Assembly (NCBI GenBank): GCA_035554115.1
Contig: DATMIW010000010.1
Coordinates: 1 to 20,351 of the forward strand
Length of the DNA stretch: 20,351 nucleotides
Direction: 5' to 3'
DNA from: CAXTSE01 sp035554115
GTDB taxonomy: Bacteria > Actinomycetota > Actinomycetes > Actinomycetales > Microbacteriaceae
Positions within the stretch are counted from its first letter, which is position 1, and each line of letters starts with the position of its first letter. Below the pieces are notes generated by a model. The model was not told the DNA's origin. It was given only the letters and a program-made list of their open reading frames with translations, and made no database searches. Of the stretch, positions 1 through 7,853 are shown piece after piece. A program made the translations under genes and the position numbers.

Positions 1-621
1 GTTCTTGCCGCCCGTGTACTGCGTAACGCGGAACTGGTAGTCGCGCACCGACACGTCGTTGAAGATCGTGTACCCGGCGACGTGGTCGAAGGCGTCGGCC
101 TTGCTGATGTGGCGGCCGCCCTTGCCGATGACGACGGCGAGTTCGCCCTCCCAGTCGACCTGCTCCGACACTGTCGGAACCTCGATGGGGGCACCGTCGG
201 CGATCTGCGTGTTCGCGAAACGCGCGAACAGGATCGGGATCTCAGAGATCTGCAGGCCGGCCTCTGCGGCGTGCTTGCCAAAGTTTCGGGCAACACAGAC
301 GATCTTCGGCGGGTTCGGGATCGGAACCAGGATTTCGGCGTCGGCGCGGGCAACAAGGATGCCGTCGCGGCGCGCATCGGCCTCGGCGAGGCCATCGGCG
401 AATTTCACTGCTTCGGCGAGCGCGGCGAGCGAGCGCTCTCCACCCTGGAAGAAGGCAAGCGCATCTGGGCCGAGAACTGCGGCGGCCTGGGTCTCGGGGT
501 TGGCCGAGCCCTGTGCGGCCAGCGCACCCGCATAAGCGCGTGTCAGTTCGACGAAGTCTTCACCCCGCACAACACCCAGGTGGTCGGTACCAAATGACTT
601 AAAGCGAACAATCTGCGTCAT
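1..621 (-). CDS. FAH-family hydrolase/isomerase, 3' end cut off by the window edge
   Basis: The minus strand reads open from an ATG at 621 to the window edge, giving the first 207 residues. The family cleaves C-C bonds or isomerises ring-fission products, such as fumarylpyruvate or 2-hydroxyhepta-2,4-dienedioate, in aromatic catabolism in the cytoplasm. The metal-binding pattern is visible: DWEGELAVVIG gives Glu158 and Glu160, and IFND gives Asp189. ARNFGKHAAE near residue 111 matches the usual N-Y/F-x-x-H-A stretch at the start of the catalytic domain. The first 100 residues form the small N-terminal domain. The start follows a weak AGAAAG site. The gene lies 107 bases downstream of the AraC gene on the same strand and may be its target. 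The exact substrate cannot be told, and the C-terminal third is missing. Confidence 0.9.
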   Translation of the reverse strand, partial: MTQIVRFKSFGTDHLGVVRGEDFVELTRAYAGALAAQGSANPETQAAAVLGPDALAFFQGGERSLAALAEAVKFADGLAEADARRDGILVARADAEILVPIPNPPKIVCVARNFGKHAAEAGLQISEIPILFARFANTQIADGAPIEVPTVSEQVDWEGELAVVIGKGGRHISKADAFDHVAGYTIFNDVSVRDYQFRVTQYTGGKN

Positions 622-660
622 GCCTACTACTTTCTCGTGGACCAAAATCTGGCTTCGGGG

Positions 661-682
661 GACGGGCCTAGCTGGCCCCGTC
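661..682 (-). terminator. imperfect hairpin between the AraC gene and the FAH gene
   Basis: The arms GACGGGCC and GGCCCCGTC pair with one bulged G around a 5-base loop. On the minus strand the hairpin follows the AraC stop (729), and an ATTTTGG stretch comes about 12 bases later. The T-run is short and distant, so it may be a weak terminator or only structure in the leader of the FAH gene. Confidence 0.3.
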
Positions 683-728
683 GACATCCATTCTCTCGTG
701 TTCGGAGAGGCGTTTCGACCCGATGACC

Positions 729-1610
729 CTATCGTTCGCGAACGTCCGCGAGTTCTCGAAAGTGTTTGGGGGTCATACCGGTGCGCTGCCGGAAGAAGCT
801 GGAAAAGTTCGACGCGTCCTCGAACCCCATCTCTGCGCCGAGATCGGCAACGGACCGCGCGGTAAACACCAGCAGACGTTGCGCTTCGAGAATGATGCGG
901 TCATCGATAACGCGCTTCGGGGTCGTCCCCCGGATCGACGCGGCACGGGTGAGGGTTTTCGGGGAGTAGCCGAGCCGGCGCGCGTACTCGGAAACTCGAT
1001 GCGTCGTGCGGAAACGCGCCTCGACCTCAGCCAGGAACCATCCGAAGATCTCATCGTGGGCGTCGGCCGGATTCGTCGGTTCATCGTCGCTCGCTGATCC
1101 CAGGCGTAGCAGCACGGCCGAGAGACCGGCGTGCCGGAGATGACCGCGGAGTGCCGCTCCCATCGCCTCGCTCTCCGGAGCGAATAGAGCCTCCCATGCA
1201 GCCGCAACGCCACTGCGCACGAGTTCGACGGACGACCAGGAACTCTTTCGGTGCGCATCCGGTCTGATGGACATTTCGCGCGCGTGGGGATCGGTGAGGT
1301 GCGAGGGGAACATCACAACGGAGCCCTCGAGGTCGCCGATCTCACCCCACCGGTGCACCTGGCCTGCCCGCAACCAGAGCATGTCACCCGGCCCCAAATG
1401 GTGCGGGGTGAAATCCACCTGGTGGATCGTCTCCCCCGCGTCGAGGCGATACAACATGTCGAAGGCGAGGCGTTGCGGGGTGAGGAATTCGCGGCGACCT
1501 CCGCGCCGAAAGATCCCCCGGAGCGTGTTGAGTTCGATCTCGGGGCCCGGTTCGGGCAGGGAGAACGGCACAGCCCGCACAGGTTCTTGTCCCGAATTCA
1601 CCACCATCAC
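729..1610 (-). CDS. AraC-family transcriptional regulator with N-terminal cupin domain
   Basis: A 293-residue DNA-binding regulator. The N-terminal half looks like an AraC-type sugar-or-effector-binding cupin: DAGETIHQVDFTPHHLGPGDMLWL at about 57-80 has the cupin turn pattern. The C-terminal 100 residues hold the two helix-turn-helix motifs of the family, with RLGYSPKTLTRAA near 215 and the diagnostic DASNFSSFFRQRTGMTPKHFR near 265-285. A GTG at 1610 or an ATG at 1607 could be the start, and no strong ribosome site decides between them. It is divergent from the metallo-beta-lactamase-like gene with only 48 bases between, and reads towards the FAH gene at 621. Either or both may be its targets. 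The effector is unknown; an aromatic compound is a guess from context. Confidence 0.93.
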   Translation of the reverse strand: MMVVNSGQEPVRAVPFSLPEPGPEIELNTLRGIFRRGGRREFLTPQRLAFDMLYRLDAGETIHQVDFTPHHLGPGDMLWLRAGQVHRWGEIGDLEGSVVMFPSHLTDPHAREMSIRPDAHRKSSWSSVELVRSGVAAAWEALFAPESEAMGAALRGHLRHAGLSAVLLRLGSASDDEPTNPADAHDEIFGWFLAEVEARFRTTHRVSEYARRLGYSPKTLTRAASIRGTTPKRVIDDRIILEAQRLLVFTARSVADLGAEMGFEDASNFSSFFRQRTGMTPKHFRELADVRER

Positions 1611-1658
1611 TCCCGAGGGTACCGTGACGCGTCGGTCCCACGAGCGAAAACTAGAGGC

Positions 1659-2465
1659 ATGACAGATCTCACTTTCACCACATTGGATACCGGCTCAACA
1701 ACTCTGGAGAAGACCATCACGCTCGTGACGGGCGAAACCGAAGCGGTTCTCGTCGACGCGGGTTTCACGCGCGCTGACGGACACCGAGCGGTCGCGGCTG
1801 TTCTGGACTCGGGCAAGCGTCTCACCACCGTCTTCATCAGTACCGGTGACCCGGACTTCTATTTCGGCGCGGAAGTAATTGCCGATGCATTCCCTGACGC
1901 ACGGATCGTCGCCCCCGCCGATGTCATCGACCACATTGCGCACAGCTACGAGAAGAAGCTCGGAGCCTGGGCACACCTCGGCGCGAACCTTCCGACCCGC
2001 CTGGTGGACATCGAAGAATTCACCGGCGACAGCATTTCGATCGACGATCAGACACTGCAGCTTTTCAACGCCGGAGTGCACCAGCATGACCGCGGGTGGT
2101 ACCTCTTCGACCCGACGACCCGCACGATCCTCGGGGGCGTCCTCGTCTTCGCAGGAACCCACGTGTGGACCGCGGACACCCCGACAGTCGAGTCACGTGC
2201 AGCATGGCTGACCGCGCTTGACAAGCTCGAGGCGCTCAACCCGGCGCGCGTGATCGCCGGCCACCGCCTTCCCGACTTCGCCGATGACGTGGCCGCCCTG
2301 CGGCACACGCGCGACTACCTCCGGAAGTTCGAGACGATCATCGCTGACAGCGCCACCGGTGCGGACGCCGAGCAGGCCCTCCTTGCCGCCTACCCCGGTG
2401 CTGGTCTTCCGGTAGCCGCCCATCTGGGTGCGCTGGTCGCAAAGGGCGAGATGACATGGGGCTGA
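1659..2465 (+). CDS. metallo-beta-lactamase-fold protein with altered metal motif
   Basis: A 268-residue protein. The start chosen is the ATG at 1659, preceded by AGAGGC; longer readings upstream overlap the AraC gene and are not credible. The overall layout is that of the MBL fold: an N-terminal strand region ending LVDAGF (32-36), the metal loop at 61-70, and AGHRLPD near 200-206. The metal loop reads STGDPDFYFG, where related enzymes have THxDxDHxxG, so the first and last histidines are Thr62 and Phe67, while Asp64, Asp66 and the late His202 remain. It may therefore bind metal differently or not be a hydrolase. It overlaps the SnoaL-like gene by 10 bases, so the two are co-translated. The role is unknown. 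Confidence 0.85.
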   Translation: MTDLTFTTLDTGSTTLEKTITLVTGETEAVLVDAGFTRADGHRAVAAVLDSGKRLTTVFISTGDPDFYFGAEVIADAFPDARIVAPADVIDHIAHSYEKKLGAWAHLGANLPTRLVDIEEFTGDSISIDDQTLQLFNAGVHQHDRGWYLFDPTTRTILGGVLVFAGTHVWTADTPTVESRAAWLTALDKLEALNPARVIAGHRLPDFADDVAALRHTRDYLRKFETIIADSATGADAEQALLAAYPGAGLPVAAHLGALVAKGEMTWG

Positions 2466-2857
2466 ATTCGGACGAGCCGCGCGACGTCATTCGACGCCAG
2501 TATCTCGCCTCGGCGGCGGGTGACCTCGAGGCCTTGCGCGCCACGATGGCTCCTGACGTCGAATGGACCGAGATGGCCGGGTTCCCGCTTGCGGGCACCT
2601 ACCGCACGCCCAGCGGGGTGACCTCGAATGTGATGGAACGCCTCGGAGCCGAATGGGAGGGTTGGGCCGCACACGATGACACATACGTCGTCGAAGGCGA
2701 GAACGTCGTCGTGTTGGCTCGCTACACCGCGACCCACCGTACGACCGGCAAAGCCTTGAACGTACGGGTGGCTCACCACTTCGTCGTGCGGGGCGGGCTC
2801 ATCGTTCGCTTCGAGCAGTTCGTTGACACCGCATTGGTGCGTGACGCCGCGGTATAG
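2456..2857 (+). CDS. SnoaL-like / NTF2-fold protein
   Basis: A 133-residue protein of the NTF2-like (SnoaL) fold. It opens with a helix and the typical IRRQYLASAAGDLEALRATMAPDVEWTE stretch, contains FPLAGTYRTPSGV near the middle, and ends with beta strands (VRVAHHFVVRGGLIVRFEQFVD). Members include small isomerases, dehydratases and binding proteins with a cone-shaped pocket, and the fold gives no specific reaction. Its ATG lies inside the end of the preceding gene (10-base overlap), which implies coupled translation and a shared function with the MBL-like protein. The perfect hairpin at 2886-2928 probably ends this transcript. Confidence 0.85.
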   Translation: MGLNSDEPRDVIRRQYLASAAGDLEALRATMAPDVEWTEMAGFPLAGTYRTPSGVTSNVMERLGAEWEGWAAHDDTYVVEGENVVVLARYTATHRTTGKALNVRVAHHFVVRGGLIVRFEQFVDTALVRDAAV

Positions 2858-2885
2858 AAAAACGGCGGTGGAAACACCATCGACT

Positions 2886-2928
2886 TCAGGCCTTGTCTCC
2901 CCTACCCCGAGGGCGAGACAAGGCCTGA
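2886..2928. terminator. 14-bp perfect hairpin, probable two-way terminator inside the 3' end of the response regulator gene
   Basis: TCAGGCCTTGTCTC (2886-2899) and its exact complement (2915-2928) flank a 15-base loop. It lies between the converging SnoaL-like gene (stop 2857) and response regulator gene (stop 2902). One arm encodes the last residues of the regulator (SGLVS). No long T-run follows on either strand, although GTTTTTC lies about 20 bases further along the minus strand. Confidence 0.65.
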
Positions 2929-3564
2929 TTCATATGCGGCGATGACGAGGTGGGTGCGATCGCGCGCAGCCAGTTTGCTCATGATCCGGCTGACGTGGGT
3001 TTTCGCCGTTTGGACGGAGATAAAGAGGTCGGCCGCGATCTCGCTGTTGGACCTCCCCCGAGCGACTTCGGCGAGCACCTGTCGCTCACGATCGGTGAGC
3101 ACGGCGAGCGCCGTCGACACCGGGAGAGCAGCCGGCGCCGGAACGAGGTACCGAGCAATAAGGGCAGTAGTTGCCTTGGGGGAAAGCAAAGACTCCCCCT
3201 CGTGAACAGTTCGGATCGCCTGCATAAGGGCATCCGGCTGCGTGCCCTTGCCCACGAAGCCGCTTGCCCCGGCTTTGAGGGCCTCGAGCACATACTCGTC
3301 CTCTTCAAATGTGGTGAGAATCAGGATGCGCGTGCTGTCGAGATCAGGCTCGGCCCGTATCGCGGCCGTCGCCTGAATTCCGTCCATAACCGGCATCCGG
3401 ATATCCATCACCACGACGTCAGGGCGGTGTTCTCGGGTGGCCGCGAGCGCTTCCCGACCGTCAGCGACCTGCCCGACCACGGTAAAGCCCGGTTCGTGCG
3501 AAATGAGTTCGGCGACAGCGCTCCGGATGAGCGCCTGATCGTCGGCGAGGAGGACAGTGATCAT
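2902..3564 (-). CDS. NarL/FixJ-type response regulator
   Basis: A 220-residue two-component response regulator. The receiver domain (1-120) has the acidic pair Asp8-Asp9, the phospho-acceptor Asp54 in VVMDIRMP, Thr84 and Lys106 (FVGKG). A LuxR-type helix-turn-helix occupies about 150-213: LTDRERQVLAEVARGRSNSEIA, then the recognition helix VQTAKTHVSRIMSKL. I chose the ATG at 3564 because MITVLLADDQ is the natural start of the domain and this ATG overlaps the kinase stop as ATGA. A reading that starts 13 residues earlier adds only a basic, unrelated stretch. The protein is the partner of the kinase upstream. It probably regulates the divergent ABC exporter, as in many actinobacterial kinase-regulator-exporter sets. 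Confidence 0.96.
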   Translation of the reverse strand: MITVLLADDQALIRSAVAELISHEPGFTVVGQVADGREALAATREHRPDVVVMDIRMPVMDGIQATAAIRAEPDLDSTRILILTTFEEDEYVLEALKAGASGFVGKGTQPDALMQAIRTVHEGESLLSPKATTALIARYLVPAPAALPVSTALAVLTDRERQVLAEVARGRSNSEIAADLFISVQTAKTHVSRIMSKLAARDRTHLVIAAYESGLVSPSG

Positions 3565-4751
3565 GGCGCGGGTACCGGCTCTCGCTCGGGAAGAGGAAGC
3601 CACGCGGTGAACCGGAAGATCGGCCCCGGGCCGAGCTCCGTCTCCACCCGCCCACGTACCGAGGCGACCCGCTCGCGGACGCCGTTGAGGCCGTGGCCGC
3701 CACGAGAAGGATTCCGCGGAGGCCCGCTCGTCGGTACGAGATTCGTCACGGTGAGCACCAGGGCATCTGCCTGATACTCCACGTGCACCAGGACGGAAGC
3801 CGGAGAGGCACCCTCCCCTCGACCGTGCTTCAGCGCATTCGTCAGCGCCTCATGCACGGCTCGGTAGGCCACAACATCCACTGCGTCGGGAAGCGGGCGC
3901 GGGATGCCCTCGGTGCGGTGGCGAACGACGAGGCCACTGGCTTCGAACTCCGATATGAGCGCGGGAAGTGCCCCGAGTCCCGGGCTCGGTGCAAGACGCG
4001 GCTCCGTTCCATCGTCCGCCGCACGCAAAACAGTCAGCAGCCCGCTGATCTCTTCCAGCACTGTCTGCGCCGCACTGTGAATAACGGTGAGGGCGCGTTC
4101 GGCATCATCTGGGCGTTCGCGCAGCGCCCGCGACGCAACACCCGCATTCAAGCTGACGACAGCAATCTGATGGGCAACAAGGTCGTGCAGATCACGTGCG
4201 ATCGCAACGCGCTCCTCGGCGACTCGCCGTTGAGCCTCCGCCTCTTTCGTCTCCTCGGCGCGCCGGGCACGGTCGGTGATCTCGTCGATATAGGCGCGGC
4301 GGGATCTGCTCGCGTCCCCGGACGCCGCCGCAAATCCGATCGAGGCGACGGTCAAGAGAGCGGAGCGAAGGTCCATAACATCCGGCCCCAGAATGATCAG
4401 CCCCGCGAACCAGATCACCACAATCGTTACGCCGGCCGCGATGATCGTCGAGCGCCGGTTCGTTTGTCTGCCGAGGGTGAACATCGTGACGAGCACCGTT
4501 ATGAGGTGCGAGGCGAGTGCGCCACCGACGAGCAGGGACGCCGCCGTCAACACGACGGTCGCCACGACTGCCACACGAGGTGCCCGTCGCCGCACCAGCA
4601 TCACGGCGATGGCGAGGGCGAGCAAAACCGCTGCGAGCGGAGACAAGGGACCGCGTCCGCCGAATTCCTCGGGCACGAAGACGTAGGCGACAGTGACCAG
4701 GGTTGCCGCAACATCGCTGGAGATCCGGGCAATCGTCTGCATCCTGCTCAC
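3561..4751 (-). CDS. sensor histidine kinase, HisKA_3 (NarL/DesK-like) type
   Basis: A membrane histidine kinase, 396 residues from the GTG at 4751, which follows AGGAGGAACC. The ATG at 4742, three codons on, is an alternative. About five hydrophobic segments fill residues 12-143 with no large extracellular loop, so it probably senses within or at the membrane. A basic coiled-coil-like linker (150-180) leads to the dimerisation domain with His189 in AIARDLHDLVAHQ. The ATPase domain has the N box EALTNALKHG (301-310) and the G box GGHGLNGVRERV (351-362). The usual D-x-G of the D box is replaced by TNL, which is common in this subfamily. It overlaps the regulator gene by 4 bases and is divergent from the ABC exporter. 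Confidence 0.95.
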   Translation of the reverse strand: MSRMQTIARISSDVAATLVTVAYVFVPEEFGGRGPLSPLAAVLLALAIAVMLVRRRAPRVAVVATVVLTAASLLVGGALASHLITVLVTMFTLGRQTNRRSTIIAAGVTIVVIWFAGLIILGPDVMDLRSALLTVASIGFAAASGDASRSRRAYIDEITDRARRAEETKEAEAQRRVAEERVAIARDLHDLVAHQIAVVSLNAGVASRALRERPDDAERALTVIHSAAQTVLEEISGLLTVLRAADDGTEPRLAPSPGLGALPALISEFEASGLVVRHRTEGIPRPLPDAVDVVAYRAVHEALTNALKHGRGEGASPASVLVHVEYQADALVLTVTNLVPTSGPPRNPSRGGHGLNGVRERVASVRGRVETELGPGPIFRFTAWLPLPEREPVPAP

Positions 4752-4821
4752 GGTTCCTCCTTTGCTGTCATGTTCCACCCGGCGCGGCGCGGCGGCATCC
4801 CCCCATGGTCCCACCCGGACA

Positions 4822-4837
4822 TACCCCCGTGGGGGTA
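4822..4837. promoter_or_regulatory. palindrome in the kinase/exporter divergent region, possible operator
   Basis: TACCCCC and GGGGGTA form 7-bp arms around GT. It lies 71 bases before the kinase GTG and 145 bases before the ABC ATPase ATG, in the only gap between the two divergent operons (4752-4981). It could bind the NarL-type regulator. It also looks like the GC-rich operators described for CsoR-family metal sensors, but no such sensor is encoded here. Nothing else in this gap is clear. Confidence 0.45.
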
Positions 4838-4981
4838 CGCCCGGCCGGAGGCAGCCGATCCGGAGGACCAGGGCTGTACATAAGAGATGCCGTTATGGGG
4901 TGACGACGGCGAGCTCTTGCGTCCGAAGGATTGGCAGTGTTCGAAAACCTCGACGCCACCTACCGCCGCACAGGAGATCCC

Positions 4982-5716
4982 ATGCCCGTCCCGATTCTCA
5001 CTGCTCGCAATGTCCACAAGTCTTATGGCCGTGGCGCGACGCGCTTCGACGCTCTTAAGGGCGTCTCCATCGACATTGCCTCGGGCGAACGAGTCGCCAT
5101 CGTCGGCAAGAGCGGGTCGGGGAAGTCCACCTTGATGCACCTGCTCGCGCTTCTCGACAAACCGTCACAGGGCACTGTCGAGCTCAGTGGCCACGACGCG
5201 GCGAGCCTCAGCGGCTCCGTGTTGAACCGCACGCGCAATTCGACATTCGGGTTCGTCTTCCAGCAGTTTTTCCTCACCCCTGGAGCCTCGGTTCTCGACA
5301 ACGTCACTCTGCCGCTCCGCATCGCGGGCGTGCCCCGAGCAGAGCGCAATCGACGCGGCATGGAAGCGCTCGAGCAGCTGGAACTCGACACCAAGGCCAA
5401 GAATCGCGCCAATGATCTCTCAGGCGGACAGAAGCAGCGCGTCGTCATCGCCCGTGCGCTCGTAAATGACCCGAGCGTGATCTTCGCTGACGAACCGACC
5501 GGGAATCTGGATACCGCGACAGGTGCGGTCGTCGAAGACATCCTCTTCAACCTCAGCGCACGCGGCATCACCCTCATCGTCGTCACTCACGACCAGGAAC
5601 TAGCCGCGCGGTGTGACCGGCAGGTCTATATCCGCGACGGCCGCGTCGTCGACGACCTCGTGTCCCCCCTTCCCGTGGCAGAGGCCGCATCAATCGAAAC
5701 GGCGGTTCACGCATGA
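4982..5716 (+). CDS. ABC transporter ATPase, MacB/LolD-like
   Basis: A 244-residue ATP-binding subunit of a MacB/FtsX-type transporter; it drives the permease next to it at the inner face of the membrane. The motifs are complete: Walker A GKSGSGKST (42-50), Q loop FVFQQF (Gln94), signature LSGGQKQR (146-153), Walker B VIFADEPT (166-173), D loop GNLD and switch His203 in VTHD. I chose the ATG at 4982 because AGGAGA lies four bases upstream and the family normally begins just before this point; a TTG at 4931 lacks support. It overlaps the permease by 4 bases (ATGA). The family exports peptides, antibiotics or lipoproteins; the cargo here is unknown. Confidence 0.96.
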   Translation: MPVPILTARNVHKSYGRGATRFDALKGVSIDIASGERVAIVGKSGSGKSTLMHLLALLDKPSQGTVELSGHDAASLSGSVLNRTRNSTFGFVFQQFFLTPGASVLDNVTLPLRIAGVPRAERNRRGMEALEQLELDTKAKNRANDLSGGQKQRVVIARALVNDPSVIFADEPTGNLDTATGAVVEDILFNLSARGITLIVVTHDQELAARCDRQVYIRDGRVVDDLVSPLPVAEAASIETAVHA

Positions 5717-7017
5717 AGAATCTCGACCTCATCCGCGATGCGGTGAAGAACACCCTCCGCAGCAAGACGCGCACCTTGCTGACCGTTGTTGCGATCTTCA
5801 TCGGCGCCTTCACCCTGACCCTCACGAGCGGAGTCGGCACCGGCATCAACGCCTACATCGATCAGACAGTTTCGTCGATCGGCGCAGGTGACGTGATGAC
5901 CGTGACCAAGACCATCAAGGATGCGGCAGATAGCTCCGCCCCCCGTACATACGATCCGAATGCCGCAGAGCAGTTCTCCACAAACGGCGGACCGTTGGGC
6001 GGGCCCAGCGAGGTCCAAGCGATAACACCCCCCGACCTCGACAAGCTCGCAGGCGTTGACGGCGTTCGAAGCGTTCAACCGACCCTCGCGGTGAAGCCCG
6101 ACTACGTCCAATACGACGGCGGAACGCAGTACCAGGCCACCGTGGGCGGATTTGTTCCGGGAATGAGCCTCGAGCTCGCCGCGGGCAGGCAACCCGCGTG
6201 GAAGGCCGACGACTACCAGATCGCGCTGCCATCCGCCTATGTGAAGCCTCTCGGATACTCCAGCAGCAAGGCCGCGATCGGAACCACTGTCGCGTTGGGC
6301 GTAACCGCTGCCGACGGCACCAAGAGCACCGTCACCGCGAAAGTTGTCGGCATTTCAGAAGCCGGACTTGCCGGAGGCAGCACCCTCGCGCCCAATGACG
6401 CTCTGACCCACGCGCTATACGACGCGCAGAGCGTCGGGCTGACCGAGAGTGCCCGCACGAGCTATTCCCAGGCGGTTGTCCGCTTCGACCCGGCAGCCTC
6501 CGATTCCGACGTGACGGCTTTGAAGGATCGGCTGACCACCCTGGGGTACAGCGGCAGCACAGTAGAAGATCAGATCGGCGCGTTCCGGACCGTCATCGAC
6601 GTCATCGTGCTCATCCTCAACGGCTTCGCGATAATCGCGCTACTGGCCGCCGGGTTCGGCATCGTGAACACCCTTCTTATGTCGGTGCAGGAACGTACCC
6701 GCGAGATCGGGCTCATGAAGGCGATGGGAATGTCCGGCGGCAAAATCTTTGGTGTCTTCAGCGCCGAAGCTGTGTTCATCGGGCTTCTGGGCAGCGCAAT
6801 CGGAGCCGGAGTGGCGATGCTCAGCGGAACGCTCCTGAGTGGCGCACTGTCTGGCAACCTCTTTGCCGCCCTTCCCGGGCTCAGCATCGTTGCGTTCGAC
6901 CCCTCGGCGATAGGGCTCATCGTCCTCACCGTGATGGCGCTCGCATTCCTTGCCGGGACGATTCCCGCCCTGAAGGCCGCGCGGAAAGACCCCATCGACG
7001 CTCTGCGGTACGAGTAG
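5713..7017 (+). CDS. MacB/FtsX-type ABC transporter permease
   Basis: A 434-residue permease. It has one N-terminal membrane segment (about 21-40), a large extracellular domain of the MacB periplasmic-core type (about 45-290), and three C-terminal membrane segments (about 296-320, 352-375 and 398-415). The signature after the second segment, VQERTREIGLMKAMGMS, and the final PALKAARKDPIDALRYE are typical FtsX/MacB features. Two copies probably pair with two ATPase copies and work by moving the outer domain rather than by a transmembrane channel. The start overlaps the ATPase stop. Divergence from the two-component genes suggests a cell-envelope or antimicrobial stress role. Confidence 0.95.
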   Translation: MKNLDLIRDAVKNTLRSKTRTLLTVVAIFIGAFTLTLTSGVGTGINAYIDQTVSSIGAGDVMTVTKTIKDAADSSAPRTYDPNAAEQFSTNGGPLGGPSEVQAITPPDLDKLAGVDGVRSVQPTLAVKPDYVQYDGGTQYQATVGGFVPGMSLELAAGRQPAWKADDYQIALPSAYVKPLGYSSSKAAIGTTVALGVTAADGTKSTVTAKVVGISEAGLAGGSTLAPNDALTHALYDAQSVGLTESARTSYSQAVVRFDPAASDSDVTALKDRLTTLGYSGSTVEDQIGAFRTVIDVIVLILNGFAIIALLAAGFGIVNTLLMSVQERTREIGLMKAMGMSGGKIFGVFSAEAVFIGLLGSAIGAGVAMLSGTLLSGALSGNLFAALPGLSIVAFDPSAIGLIVLTVMALAFLAGTIPALKAARKDPIDALRYE

Positions 7018-7057
7018 CGGCGATGGTTCCCACTCACTCACACAAGGAGACCCGCAC

Positions 7058-7480
7058 ATGAGCACGACAATCACCCAAAAATCGCCCTCGCGCCTTCGCA
7101 CGGTAGTTAGCTGGATCTTTCAGGTGCTCGGGGGCCTGATGTTCATCTCGATAGGCATTGGCAGGGTCTCGGGCACCGGCGACTCCGTCGACACATTTGA
7201 ACAGGTCGGCGTCGGCCAATGGTTCCGGTTTCTTGTGGGCTCACTCGAGATCCTCGGCGGGATGGGCTTACTGATCCCCCTTTTCGCCGGCCTCGCGGCG
7301 GTGTGCCTCACGGCGTTGATGGTCGGGGCGATGGCAATCGACCTGTTCGTCATCGACGGAGGAAGCATTCTCGCTCCTGTGATGTTCGCCGCCGTGGCCG
7401 TAGTGGTGGCCGTCCTTCGGCATCGCAGCATCACCGCACCGTTTGCCTACGCTCGCCGGCGCCTGTCGCGGGCGAAGTAG
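7058..7480 (+). CDS. DoxX-like small membrane protein
   Basis: A 140-residue protein with four hydrophobic segments (about 14-33, 54-77, 80-100 and 105-123) and short loops. WFRFLVGSLEILGGMGLLIP in the second segment is the usual DoxX-family core, where ELLGG- or EILGG-like motifs are common. It starts at an ATG after AAGGAGACCCGCAC. Only 40 bases separate it from the permease on the same strand, with no terminator between them, so it may be read with the exporter. Members are linked to redox or thiol stress in some bacteria, but the function here is not known. Confidence 0.85.
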   Translation: MSTTITQKSPSRLRTVVSWIFQVLGGLMFISIGIGRVSGTGDSVDTFEQVGVGQWFRFLVGSLEILGGMGLLIPLFAGLAAVCLTALMVGAMAIDLFVIDGGSILAPVMFAAVAVVVAVLRHRSITAPFAYARRRLSRAK

Positions 7481-7505
7481 CCGCGATCCGACTTACGCTG
7501 ACCCC

Positions 7506-7853
7506 GTGAGCAAGTTCTCTGAGATGAGTGTCAGCAGGGTGTATCCCCTCTATGTGGCGAAGCTCGAGAGGAAGGGCCGCACGCAGGCCGAACTCGATCA
7601 GGTGATCGAGTGGCTGACCGGATTCGATGCCGCGGCGTTGCGAACTCATCTCACCGCAGGAACAACGTTCGAGGACTTCTTCGCCGATGCCCACCTCAAT
7701 CCGAATGCGAAGCTGATCACCGGCGTCATCTGCGGCGTCCGCGTCGAAGAGATCGACGACCCACTCCTGCAGAAGGTCCGCTACCTCGACAAGCTCGTCG
7801 ACGAACTCGCTCGGGGCAAGGCGTTGGAGAAGGTGTTGCGCTCAACGGTCTAA
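7506..7853 (+). CDS. DUF2200-family protein
   Basis: A 115-residue protein that I recognise as DUF2200. VSRVYPLYVAKLERKGRT near the start, VIEWLTGF, the core GVICGVRVEEIDDPLLQKVRYLDKLVDELA and the end GKALEKVLR match that family closely from memory, and the length is usual. I chose the GTG at 7506, 25 bases after the DoxX-like stop; the protein then begins MSKFSEMSVSRVY. No biochemical role is established for the family to my knowledge. Its last 12 bases overlap the end of the sigma factor gene coming from the other strand. Confidence 0.88.
   Translation: MSKFSEMSVSRVYPLYVAKLERKGRTQAELDQVIEWLTGFDAAALRTHLTAGTTFEDFFADAHLNPNAKLITGVICGVRVEEIDDPLLQKVRYLDKLVDELARGKALEKVLRSTV

Noticed and set aside
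82..597. Plus-strand reading frame of 171 residues opposite the FAH gene
   Set aside because: The minus strand carries the clear FAH motifs; the plus-strand product has no recognisable domain and is a GC-rich shadow.
2950..4883. Long plus-strand open frames opposite the response regulator and histidine kinase genes
   Set aside because: They mirror the third-position GC bias of the real genes, their products are arginine- and glycine-rich without known motifs, and the minus-strand proteins are complete.
4931..4981. Upstream TTG start adding 17 residues to the ABC ATPase
   Set aside because: The ATG at 4982 has AGGAGA at a workable distance, and the family begins there; the extension has no match to the fold.
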